The notes under the pieces were generated by a model that had not been told where the DNA came from, did no database searches, and saw only the letters and a program-made list of their open reading frames with translations. A DNA stretch of 64,000 nucleotides from Rhodovulum sp. 12E13 (GTDB lineage Bacteria > Pseudomonadota > Alphaproteobacteria > Rhodobacterales > Rhodobacteraceae): the NCBI RefSeq assembly GCF_003340565.1, contig NZ_QPLK01000001.1, forward strand, positions 124,001 to 188,000, in the 5' to 3' direction. A program made the position numbers and the translations under genes. Positions 43,667-51,833 of this stretch are shown in pieces. Numbering within the stretch: the first letter of the stretch is position 1; each line of letters begins with the position of its first letter.

Positions 43667-45232
43667 ATGACACGGACGATTCCGGCCAGCGCCGCGAAAG
43701 CAGCGATCCATGGCGGCGGCGAGGTCGCCTTTCTCGATCTGCGCGAGGCAGGGCCGTTCTCGATGGGCCACCCGCTGTTCGCCGTCCCGTGCCCGTTCAG
43801 CGTGTTCGAATTGCGGGTCGGGGCGCTCGTGCCGCGCCAGGACGTGCCGATACTGCTTCTCGACGGCGGCGACGGTGTGGCCGCGCTGGCGGCGGAGCGA
43901 CTCGCCGAGATGGGCTATGTCGACGTCTCGGTGATCGAGGGCGGCGCCCCGGGCTGGGAGGCCGCGGGCTACACGCTGTTCAAGGGCGTCAACGTGCCTT
44001 GCAAGCTCCTCGGCGAGTTGGTGGGCGAGACGCGCGAACCGAAGCGGATCGGGCCCGACGAACTGGCGCAGTGGCAGGCGGAGGGGCGCGACTTCGCGTT
44101 CTACGATTGCCGGCCGCGCTCGGAATTCTCGAAAATGACGGTGCCGGGCACGGCGTGCCTGCCCAATGGCGAGGTCGCGCACCGGCTGCCGGCGGCGGCG
44201 CGGCCGGGTCAGCCTGTCCTACTCACCTGCGCAGGGCGCACGCGGGGGCTGATCGGCGCGGTGTCGCTCGCGGAAGTCGCGCCGGAGGTCGATGTCTACG
44301 CGCTCGAGAACGGGACGCAGGGCTGGGCGCTCTCGGGGCGCGAGCTGTTGCGGGGCAACACGCCGGGCGCCTATCCCGAGCTCGACGAGGGTCAGCGCGA
44401 GGAGACCGCGCAGCGTGCGCGGCGGTTCATGGCCGACAAGGGTATCCCCGAGATAGATGCGTCCGGCGTGCGCGACTTGCTCGCGGATCCGGCCAGGACG
44501 ACCTTTCTGCTCGATGTGCGATCGAGCGAGGAGGCGCGCGACGACCCGCTTCCGGCCTTCACGCCGGCGCTTTCCGTTCAGCTCGTGCAGGCGAGCGACC
44601 AGTGGATCGGGGTGCGCCGGGCGCGTGTCGTCCTGGCCGACGACCTCGGCCTGCGCGCCGCCATCGCCGCGCGCTGGCTCCGCGCCCTTGGGTGTGATGC
44701 CCGCGTGTTGCGCATCGACGAGGCGGCGCGGGCGATCCCGCCGCGTGCGATCCCTGCACCGCGCCCTGTCTTGTGCGAGCAAATCGACGCGAGGGCTGCG
44801 CTTGAGCGGTCCGCGCGGGGCGGTGTGCGGTGGATCGACGTGCGATCGTCGGACGCCTATCGCGCCGGGCATGTCGCCGGCGCCGCATGGGCCCTGCGCA
44901 CCGATACGGAGGTGCTTCGAGAGGGGGCGGAGGCGGTCATCCTGATCGGCGACGGCTCTGGCCGGGCCGAGTTGATCGCGGGCGATCTGAAGCGCAGCGG
45001 CGCCGGGGGCGACGTGGCCTGCGTGCAGGGCGGCCATGCTGCGCTCGTGGCGGCCGGCGCCGCGGTCCAGGCGACCCCCGACCAACCGCCGGAGCTGGCC
45101 TCGCCCGATGTGACGTGGTTCGCGCACGGCCGGCACGACGGCGATCTCGACGCCTCGCGGACCTACCTCGATTGGGAAGTCGGGTTGGAGCACCAACTCG
45201 ACGCACAGGAGCGAGCGGAATACGCGCTGTGA
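43667..45232 (+). CDS. rhodanese-like protein with four repeated domains
   Basis: 521 residues preceded by AAGGAGG. Four rhodanese-like units can be traced through repeated (F/W)LDxR-type starts: FLDLREAG (about 23), FYDCRPRSEF (about 145), FLLDVRSSEEA (about 283) and WIDVRSSDAYRAGH (about 390). Only the second has an active-site Cys (Cys188 in LLTCAGRTRG); the equivalent loops in the others read LLDGGDG, LADDLGL and LIGDGSG. It has no signal peptide. Rhodaneses move sulfane sulfur, and this one could serve a sulfur-containing substrate or Fe-S enzyme care in this catabolic region. Confidence 0.8.
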   Translation: MTRTIPASAAKAAIHGGGEVAFLDLREAGPFSMGHPLFAVPCPFSVFELRVGALVPRQDVPILLLDGGDGVAALAAERLAEMGYVDVSVIEGGAPGWEAAGYTLFKGVNVPCKLLGELVGETREPKRIGPDELAQWQAEGRDFAFYDCRPRSEFSKMTVPGTACLPNGEVAHRLPAAARPGQPVLLTCAGRTRGLIGAVSLAEVAPEVDVYALENGTQGWALSGRELLRGNTPGAYPELDEGQREETAQRARRFMADKGIPEIDASGVRDLLADPARTTFLLDVRSSEEARDDPLPAFTPALSVQLVQASDQWIGVRRARVVLADDLGLRAAIAARWLRALGCDARVLRIDEAARAIPPRAIPAPRPVLCEQIDARAALERSARGGVRWIDVRSSDAYRAGHVAGAAWALRTDTEVLREGAEAVILIGDGSGRAELIAGDLKRSGAGGDVACVQGGHAALVAAGAAVQATPDQPPELASPDVTWFAHGRHDGDLDASRTYLDWEVGLEHQLDAQERAEYAL

Positions 45233-45264
45233 CCACCGGGAGCGGCGCAACTGGCATGGCGCCG

Positions 45265-45276
45265 ACTGTTGACAAT
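45265..45276 (+). promoter_or_regulatory. TGTTGACA operator before the MmgE/PrpD pair
   Basis: ACTGTTGACAAT, identical to the copy at 43617, 54 bp before the first MmgE/PrpD start. It contains TTGACA (45269-45274); 17 bases later TGGGCT is a poor -10 box, and a TACAAT lies at 45278-45283, too close to pair with it. Confidence 0.6.
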
Positions 45277-45329
45277 CTACAATTCTTCGGGTGGGCTGCC
45301 CCGAGGTGCGAAATGGAGGGCCCGAGACC

Positions 45330-46769
45330 GTGAACATGATCGTCGATAACGCGAGCGATGCGAAAGCCTGGCAGGAGGTCGGGGACGGTCTGACCGCCGA
45401 GGTGGCCGACTTCGTGCTCGGCACGTCCGTGGCTGACCTTCCCGAGGTCGTCGTCGAGACGGGCCGCAAGTCGATCCTCGACGGTCTGGGGCTAGCGCTT
45501 TCGGGCTCTGTCGCGGCCTCTGGCGGCATCGTGCGCGCGCACCTCGATTCGCTCGGCCTCGGCGCCGGGCCGGCGACCGTGATCGGGTCGGCGATGCGCG
45601 TGGCGCCCCGGTTCGCCGCCTTCGCCAACGGGGTCGGGATCCACGCCGACGATTACGACGACACGCAGCTGGCCGTGGCCCCCGACCGGGTCTACGGCCT
45701 GCTGACCCACCCGACCGCCCCCGCGCTGCCCGCCGCCCTCGCACTCGGCGAGGCGAAGGGCGCCAGCGCCGTCGACGTCATGCTGGCCTACCACCTGGGC
45801 GTCGAGGTCGAGTGCAAGATCGCCGAGGCGATCAACCCGCGCCACTACCAGACCGGCTTCCACGCGACCGCCACCTGCGGCACCTTCGCCGCCGCCGCGG
45901 CCGCCGGTCGCCTGATGGGCCTCGACAGGGACGCGATGCTGCGCGCGCTGTCGATCGCCGGCAGCCAGTCGGCCGGCCTGCGTGAGAACTTCGGCACGAT
46001 GACCAAGCCCTTCCACGCCGGCCGCTCGTCGGAGAGCGGGGTCGTCGCGGCCGATTTCGCGTCGCGCGGATGGTCGGCCAGCTCCAACATCCTCGAGGCG
46101 ATGCGCGGTTTCTTCCGCGCGGCCGGCGGCGGCTACGATGCCGGGGCCATCAGGGGCAAGCTGGGCAAGCCCTGGACGTTCGAGGACCCGGGCGTGTCGA
46201 TCAAGCCGCACCCCTCCGGCTCGCTGACCCATCCGGGCATGACCGAGATGCTGCGGCTCATCCGCGAGAACGGGATCACGGCCGATCAGGTCGTGCGCGT
46301 GCGCGTCGGCACCAACTCGAACATGCCGAACGCGCTGATTCACCATCGCCCGACCAACGAGTTGCAGGCCAAGTTCTCGTTCGAGTTCTGCATGGCGATC
46401 CTGCTGATCGAGGGGCGGGGCGGCCTGCCCGAATTCACCGACGAGGTGGTCAACCGCCCCGACGTGCAGGCGATCATCGAAAAGGTCGATTTCGTGGTCG
46501 ACGAGCGTGCCGAAGCGGCCGGTTACCACAAGATGACCACGTATATCGACATCGAGCTGGCGGATGGCCGCACGGTGTCGGGCGTGGCCGATTTCGGCAA
46601 GGGCAGCCCTGCCAACCCGATGAGCTACGACGAGGTCGCCGGCAAGTTCCACGAATGTGCCGAGTTCGCCGGCTGGGATCGCGCCCGCGCCGAGCGCGTG
46701 GTGTCGATGGTGGCCGAGTTCGAAAATCTGGGCTCGCTCGAGCAGCTGATGGCGGAATTGCGGAAATAG
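45330..46769 (+). CDS. MmgE/PrpD-family protein 1
   Basis: 479 residues from a GTG at 45330, nine bases after GGAGGG; an ATG at 45336 is the other option. Family motifs: RKSILDGLGLALSG, GIHADDYDDTQ and LTHPTAPALPAALALGE, FHATATCGTFAAAAAAGRLMG, and FGTMTKPFHAGRSSESGV. The family contains 2-methylcitrate dehydratase, cis-aconitate decarboxylase and iminodisuccinate epimerase, so it acts on polycarboxylates by proton abstraction next to a carboxyl. The exact substrate is not determined. A second family member follows after 39 bp. Confidence 0.85.
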   Translation: MNMIVDNASDAKAWQEVGDGLTAEVADFVLGTSVADLPEVVVETGRKSILDGLGLALSGSVAASGGIVRAHLDSLGLGAGPATVIGSAMRVAPRFAAFANGVGIHADDYDDTQLAVAPDRVYGLLTHPTAPALPAALALGEAKGASAVDVMLAYHLGVEVECKIAEAINPRHYQTGFHATATCGTFAAAAAAGRLMGLDRDAMLRALSIAGSQSAGLRENFGTMTKPFHAGRSSESGVVAADFASRGWSASSNILEAMRGFFRAAGGGYDAGAIRGKLGKPWTFEDPGVSIKPHPSGSLTHPGMTEMLRLIRENGITADQVVRVRVGTNSNMPNALIHHRPTNELQAKFSFEFCMAILLIEGRGGLPEFTDEVVNRPDVQAIIEKVDFVVDERAEAAGYHKMTTYIDIELADGRTVSGVADFGKGSPANPMSYDEVAGKFHECAEFAGWDRARAERVVSMVAEFENLGSLEQLMAELRK

Positions 46770-46808
46770 GCGCCTGCCCGTGCGGGGCCTCATGATGGGG
46801 GAAAAGGC

Positions 46809-48170
46809 ATGACCGATCGCATGGTGACACGCGAGTTGGCGCAGTGGATTTCGGGCCTCTCGGGATCGGACATTCCCGACGAGGTGCGCAGCGAGGGCGT
46901 GCGCACCTTCGTCAACTGGCTGGGATGCGCGCTGGGCGGTGCCGACCATCCGTCGATGGATGCCGCGCTGCGGGCGCTGTCGCCGTTCTCGGGCCCGCGC
47001 TCGTCGACGGTGCTCGGTCGCACCGACACGCTGGATCCGATGAACGCGGCGCTGCTCAACGGCATCTCGAGCCACGTGCTCGATTACGACGACACTCACC
47101 TCAAGACGATCATCCACCCGGCCGGTCCGGTGGCGTCGGCGCTGCTGGCGCTGGCCGAGCTGCGGCCGATGTCGGGCCAGGATTTTCTGACCGCGCTGAT
47201 CGCCGGCGTCGAGGTCGAGTGCCGGATCGGCAATTCGGTCTACCCGGCCCACTACGACCGGGGATGGCACATCACGGGCACGGCCGGCGTCTTCGGCGCG
47301 GCGGCCGCCTGCGGGCACGCCATGGGCCTCGATGCGCAGAAGCAGACCTGGGCGCTCAGCCTCGCCGGCACGCAATCCTCGGGCCTGCGCGAGGCGTTCG
47401 GCACGATGACCAAGTCCTACCATCCCGGCGTCGCGGCGATGAACGGTCTGCGGTCGGCGATTCTGGCCGAGGCGGGCTTCGACAGCGCCGAGCAGGGCAT
47501 TGAGGGGCGCCGCGGCTGGGCCGCCATCCTCTCGGACGCCTTCGACGAGACCGAGATCCTCGGCGGCCTCGGCGAGCGGTGGGAAGCGGCGCTCAACAGC
47601 TACAAGCCCTTCGCCTGCGGTATCGTCATCCACCCCACGATCGACGGTTGCCAGCAGATCCGCGCGGAGATCGGCGACAAGGTGCGCGACATCGCCAGCG
47701 TCGAGCTGCGGACCCATCCGCTGGTGCTGGAACTGACCGGCAAGCGCACACCGCGCACCGGGCTGGAAGGCAAGTTTTCGGTGTTCCACTCCGCCGCCTG
47801 TGCCCTGCTGCGCGGCGATGGCGCACCCACGGCCTTCACCGACGAGGTGGTCAACCTGCCCGAGATCCTCGACCTGCGCGGCCGCGTCGAAGCCATCACC
47901 GACCCGGACATGCACGAGGCCTCGGTCAGGATCACGCTCACCTTCAACGACGGAACGACGCTGGAGAAGTATGTCGAGCGTGCCATCGGCAGCCGTGACC
48001 GGCCCCTGTCGAACGACCAGCTGGAGGAGAAATTCCTCACCCAGGCCGGTCTCGTCGTCGGCGAGGACGTCGCCAAGGCCGCGCTCTCGGCGGCGTGGGG
48101 CATCGAACGTGCCGATCCGGCATCAGTTGCCCGGGCAACGGTGCCCGTATCGAGTGCGGCCGCGGAATAA
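46809..48170 (+). CDS. MmgE/PrpD-family protein 2
   Basis: 453 residues with the same motifs as its neighbour (VLDYDDTHLKTIIHP, WHITGTAGVFGAAAACGHAMG, FGTMTKSYHPGVAAMNG, YKPFACGIVIHP). The two proteins are clearly homologous but divergent, so this is an old pair and not a recent duplication. They may catalyse successive steps or form a mixed oligomer. A strong hairpin downstream probably ends the transcript. Confidence 0.85.
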   Translation: MTDRMVTRELAQWISGLSGSDIPDEVRSEGVRTFVNWLGCALGGADHPSMDAALRALSPFSGPRSSTVLGRTDTLDPMNAALLNGISSHVLDYDDTHLKTIIHPAGPVASALLALAELRPMSGQDFLTALIAGVEVECRIGNSVYPAHYDRGWHITGTAGVFGAAAACGHAMGLDAQKQTWALSLAGTQSSGLREAFGTMTKSYHPGVAAMNGLRSAILAEAGFDSAEQGIEGRRGWAAILSDAFDETEILGGLGERWEAALNSYKPFACGIVIHPTIDGCQQIRAEIGDKVRDIASVELRTHPLVLELTGKRTPRTGLEGKFSVFHSAACALLRGDGAPTAFTDEVVNLPEILDLRGRVEAITDPDMHEASVRITLTFNDGTTLEKYVERAIGSRDRPLSNDQLEEKFLTQAGLVVGEDVAKAALSAAWGIERADPASVARATVPVSSAAAE

Positions 48171-48216
48171 CTCGGCACCGGGCGGTTTTGCGGCTATCGT
48201 GGCGCGCGGCGGGCGG

Positions 48217-48237
48217 CCCGGGCCCCGAAGGCCCGGG
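48217..48237 (+). terminator. hairpin after the MmgE/PrpD pair
   Basis: A perfect eight-base-pair stem (CCCGGGCC at 48217-48224 with GGCCCGGG at 48230-48237) with loop CCGAA. No T-run follows. It lies 40 bp before the GntR gene. Confidence 0.55.
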
Positions 48238-48276
48238 TGCAAGAGCCAACGGACGGCGGCAATGTGAGCGCAAAAG

Positions 48277-49011
48277 GTGTCATTCGACCGACCTGACCAG
48301 AGCGACGACCTGTCGGTCCTCCGATCGGTCTCTTTGACGAGCGCGCTCGAGCGCAAGCTCGAACACCTGATCATGTCGGGCGAGCTGGTGCCGGGCGGGC
48401 GGCTGAACGAGATCCAGCTGGCGCAGCGTTTCGGCACGTCTCGCGGGCCGGTGCGCGAAGCGATGCGAAGTCTTGAGGCGAAGGGCTTCGTCGAGGTGAT
48501 CCGTAATCGCGGCGTGTTCGTGCGCCAGATCAGCCTCGCCGAGGCTTGCGAGATCTACGAATTGCGCGGCACGCTGTTCGGCCTCGCGGGGCGGCTGACG
48601 TCGCATCGCATGACCGACGATCTGCTCCGGCGCCTGCGCGATCTCGTGGAGGAGATGGAGACGGCTGCGGACCAGAACGATCTCGACGCCTACTATCCGC
48701 TCAACCTGCAGTTTCACGCCACCATCATCGACGCGAGCGGCAATCGCCTGTTGGCGTCCGAGTATTCCAGGTTCGTCAACAAGATGCACCTGTTCCGGCA
48801 AAAGAGCCTGGTGCAGGGCGGCGGCCTGGCGGTGTCCAATTCCGAGCACCGCGAAATGCTCGCCGCGCTCGCGGCCGGCGATGCCGACCGGGCCTATCTG
48901 AGCCACTGGCGGCACGTCGACCGTGCCAAGCACCGCATGATCGTCGCTGTCGAGAACTCTACCACGGCCTCGGGCGCGCGCCACCGCGCCGGCGATCCCG
49001 CAGCACGCTGA
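48277..49011 (+). CDS. GntR-family transcriptional regulator, FCD type
   Basis: 244 residues from a GTG at 48277; no in-frame ATG exists before the DNA-binding domain. The winged helix-turn-helix is at about 25-85 (LNEIQLAQRFGTSRGPVREAMRSLEAKGFVEV). The FCD ligand domain follows, with its helical bundle and metal-binding residues: the Asp/His in NLQFHATIIDASGN, the His in SEHREMLAAL, and the His pair in SHWRHV. FCD regulators respond to organic acids and generally bind TGTNNACA-like palindromes, matching the ACTGTTGACA(A/G)T sites at 37289, 43617 and 45265. It is the likely local regulator of those operons. Confidence 0.88.
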   Translation: MSFDRPDQSDDLSVLRSVSLTSALERKLEHLIMSGELVPGGRLNEIQLAQRFGTSRGPVREAMRSLEAKGFVEVIRNRGVFVRQISLAEACEIYELRGTLFGLAGRLTSHRMTDDLLRRLRDLVEEMETAADQNDLDAYYPLNLQFHATIIDASGNRLLASEYSRFVNKMHLFRQKSLVQGGGLAVSNSEHREMLAALAAGDADRAYLSHWRHVDRAKHRMIVAVENSTTASGARHRAGDPAAR

Positions 49012-49070
49012 TCCGAGCCGGTTCCGGCTGCGGCAGGCAGCCTGCCCTGCCCGCTTTCCCGCACCTCGAA

Positions 49071-49099
49071 TTGACAGTAGTTGTGCCTGCTACTACTAA
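49071..49099 (+). promoter_or_regulatory. promoter with TAGTTGC-type operator (copy 2)
   Basis: TTGACA (49071-49076), a 17-base spacer, then TACTAA (49094-49099): a good sigma-70 promoter for the enolase operon. The inverted repeat TAGTTGT-GCCT-GCTACTA (49078-49095) fills the spacer, each arm matching six of seven positions of the perfect copy at 57168. A bound regulator would block polymerase or twist the spacer. Confidence 0.72.
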
Positions 49100-49187
49100 T
49101 GTCGGGTGACGGAAGAGGGAGGCCGATCGGCATGTTGCGAAAGAGCGGATGCGCCACAGCAGGTGACGGCCGGCACGGGCGGGTGCG

Positions 49188-50261
49188 ATGACGCAGGTTG
49201 CAAGAATTGCCCTGCGGCGGCTGCGGTTGCCACTCCACACGCCCTACCGCCTGTCCTACCGGACGTTCACCGAATTCGAGCCGTTCCTCGTCGAGGTCGA
49301 GGATGCCGACGGGCGCATCGCGCGGGCCGACGCGCACATCTCGCCGGGGTCGAGCGCAGAGACGCGCGAGGGCGGCTGGGCACACCTGACCGAGCGCCTG
49401 CCGCGCCTCGTGGGGATGGAGCCCGAGGCCGCCAAGGCCACGCTTCTGGCGGACTTCACCGCGAGCAAGGTCGCCACGACCGCCGCGGTCGTCGCCCTCG
49501 AGATCCTCGCCGACGACCCGCTCGCGACGGTCGCGGCGCCGGCGGAGTTACCCTTGCTCACCCCGATCGGCGCGCTGGAGCCCGCCGACATCGAGCGCGA
49601 GGTGGAGCAGGCGATTGCGGCGGGCTTCGCCACGCTCAAGATCAAGGTCGGCAAGGATCTGGAGGGCGATCTGGTGCGTCTCGGCCATATCCAGCGCGCT
49701 GTCGCGGGGCGGGCGGCGCTGCGCGTCGATGCCAACCGCGCCTACGATCGTGATGACGCCATCGCGTTCGCCCGCCGCGCAGACCCGGACGGCATCGTGC
49801 TGTTCGAGCAGCCCTGCGAGGCCGATCTGTGGGACGACAACGCGGCCGTCGCGGGGGCCTCCGACATACCCGTGATGCTCGACGAGCCGATCTGCACGAT
49901 GCAGGACATCGAGCGCGCGGCATCCATACCCGGCGTCGGCTTCTGCAAGGTGAAGCTGAAGCGCTTCGGCGGGCTGCAGCCGCTCGCCGACGGCATCCGC
50001 GCGATCCAGGACGCCGGGATGCAGGCGGTGCTGGGCGACGGGCTCGGCTCGGATCTGCACGCATGGTGCGAGGCCGCCATCGCCGCCCGCAGCATCGACA
50101 ATGCCGGCGAGTTCAACGGCTATCTCAAGATGACCCGGCGCCTCTTCGCCGAGCCGCTCAGGACGGAGCGGGCGGTCCTGCACCTGGAGTCCGGGCCGTG
50201 CCCCGCGCTCGATCCGGGTCGGATCGAGGCCGCGACCACCCAACATGTCGAGTTCCGCTGA
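49188..50261 (+). CDS. enolase-superfamily enzyme (muconate cycloisomerase / dipeptide epimerase subgroup)
   Basis: 357 residues. The N-terminal capping domain is followed by a barrel with the full catalytic set: KxK at 151-153 (LKIKVGK), metal ligands Asp181 (RVDANRAY), Glu207 (FEQP) and Asp232 (LDEP), and a lysine at about 254-258 (KVKLKRFGG) opposite. This is the muconate-lactonising / dipeptide-epimerase / N-acylamino-acid racemase pattern. It abstracts a proton next to a carboxylate, giving epimerisation or cycloisomerisation. It begins the operon with the carboxyltransferase and CoA ligase, so it probably prepares the acid those enzymes use. Confidence 0.82.
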   Translation: MTQVARIALRRLRLPLHTPYRLSYRTFTEFEPFLVEVEDADGRIARADAHISPGSSAETREGGWAHLTERLPRLVGMEPEAAKATLLADFTASKVATTAAVVALEILADDPLATVAAPAELPLLTPIGALEPADIEREVEQAIAAGFATLKIKVGKDLEGDLVRLGHIQRAVAGRAALRVDANRAYDRDDAIAFARRADPDGIVLFEQPCEADLWDDNAAVAGASDIPVMLDEPICTMQDIERAASIPGVGFCKVKLKRFGGLQPLADGIRAIQDAGMQAVLGDGLGSDLHAWCEAAIAARSIDNAGEFNGYLKMTRRLFAEPLRTERAVLHLESGPCPALDPGRIEAATTQHVEFR

Positions 50262-50277
50262 TCGGAAAGGAGCCAGC

Positions 50278-51813
50278 ATGGCGCATGACGAGCTGATGAA
50301 CGAGCTGGACGCCCGCCGCGCGGCGGCGCGCCGGATGGGCGGCCCGGAGAAGCTGGCGAGGCGTGCCGAGAAGGGCGACCTCAACGCCGAGGAGCGCGTG
50401 GCCGCCTTGGTGGACGAGGGCAGCTTCTACGAGACGGGGCTGCTGGGGGTGTCGTCGTATTCGCCCGCCGAGGCCGCCAAGACGCCGCGCGACGGCAAGA
50501 TCGCGGGGTTCGGCCGGATCGACGGCCGCGACGTGGGAGTGGTGGTGAACGACTTCACCACCAAGGGCGCCTCGACCGGCGCGACCAACTCCAAGAAGAT
50601 GGGCTATGTCCGCAAGACCTGCGTCGAGCGTGGCATCCCCTTCCTCCACGTGGGCGAGTCGACGGGGGCGCGGCTGCCCGACGCGATGGGCTCGCGCGGC
50701 ATGGGCCAGATGCTCGGCAACGACACCTCGCAGTTTCGCCGCAAGCGCGAGGTGCCCTACCTCTCGGCAGCGCTCAACACGTCGTTCGGCTCGTCGGCCT
50801 GGATGTGCTGCATGGCCGATTTCGCAGTGATGAAGAAGGGCTCGATCATGTCGGTGTCGAGCCCGCGGCTCGTCTCCATGGCGATCGGCGAGAAGGTCGA
50901 CCTCGAAGAGCTCGGCGGCTGGCGGCTGCACGCCGAAAAGACCGGGCTGATCGACCATTTCGTCGATACCGACGAGGAGGCGCTGGCGGCGATGCGGCGC
51001 TTCCTGTCCTACATGCCCAGCCACAACAGGGAGTTGCCGCCCGAGGCCCCGGTGCCCGAGGGCGCGGGCGAGGGGCAGGAGAAGATCCTCGACATCCTGC
51101 CGGAGCGGCGCAACCAGGTCTACAACATGAAGAAGATCGTCGAGGTCATGGTCGACCCCGGCAGCTTCTTCGAGCTCAAGGCCCGCTTCGGCAAGCCGCT
51201 GATCACGGGGCTCGCCCGCATGGGCGGCAAGGTGGTGGGCATCCTCGCCAACAACCCCATGGTGGGGGGCGGTGCGCTGTCGGCCGACGCCTGCCGCAAG
51301 GCGGTCGATTTCACCGTGCTGTGCGACAGCTTCAACATTCCCATCGTCCGGCTGATGGACACGCCGGGCTTCGTGGTGGGCACCGAGGCCGAGCGGCGCG
51401 GTGCGCCGGGCTGGATCATGAACTTCATGAACACCGCCTGCCTCACGACGGTGCCCTCCGTCACCGTTCTGTGCCGCAAGGCCTACGGGCGGGCCTACGT
51501 GGCGATGGGCGGCGGGGCGCACAACGACAGCATGGTGGCCTGGCCGACGGCCGAGATCAGCTTCATGGATCCGGTCTTTGCCACCTCGATCGTCCACAAC
51601 AAGGCTCAGGGCGACGAGGGCTTCGAGGACGCGCTGGCCGACATCCAGAAGGATCTGGAGGTCTGGGGCATGGCCGAGATCTACTCGGCGCACGACGTGA
51701 TCAAGCCGCAGGAAACGCGCGAGCACGTCATCCGCATGCTCGACATCCATCGCCGCCGCCGCTCGGGCGGGCTGGGCGAGCACCTGATGAGCACCTGGCC
51801 CACCAGCTACTGA
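50278..51813 (+). CDS. acyl-CoA carboxylase carboxyltransferase (beta) subunit
   Basis: 511 residues from the ATG with GGAAAGGAG upstream. It is a complete two-lobed carboxyltransferase of the PccB/MccB type (GVVVNDFTTKGASTGA, VGESTGARLPDAMG, and later ILANNPMVGGGALSADACRKAVDF and MDTPGFVVGTEAERRGA). It transfers carboxyl from biotin to an acyl-CoA. No biotin carboxylase or carrier is in this operon; the only ones visible are on the opposite strand at 55517 and 56897, under the same type of operator. The acyl-CoA substrate is unknown. Confidence 0.87.
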   Translation: MAHDELMNELDARRAAARRMGGPEKLARRAEKGDLNAEERVAALVDEGSFYETGLLGVSSYSPAEAAKTPRDGKIAGFGRIDGRDVGVVVNDFTTKGASTGATNSKKMGYVRKTCVERGIPFLHVGESTGARLPDAMGSRGMGQMLGNDTSQFRRKREVPYLSAALNTSFGSSAWMCCMADFAVMKKGSIMSVSSPRLVSMAIGEKVDLEELGGWRLHAEKTGLIDHFVDTDEEALAAMRRFLSYMPSHNRELPPEAPVPEGAGEGQEKILDILPERRNQVYNMKKIVEVMVDPGSFFELKARFGKPLITGLARMGGKVVGILANNPMVGGGALSADACRKAVDFTVLCDSFNIPIVRLMDTPGFVVGTEAERRGAPGWIMNFMNTACLTTVPSVTVLCRKAYGRAYVAMGGGAHNDSMVAWPTAEISFMDPVFATSIVHNKAQGDEGFEDALADIQKDLEVWGMAEIYSAHDVIKPQETREHVIRMLDIHRRRRSGGLGEHLMSTWPTSY

Positions 51814-51833
51814 TGCCCAAGGAGGATACGCCG

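Noticed and set aside
45492-47915. Long reverse-strand frame opposite both MmgE/PrpD genes
   Set aside because: Shadow frame of two genes with clear family motifs and ribosome sites.
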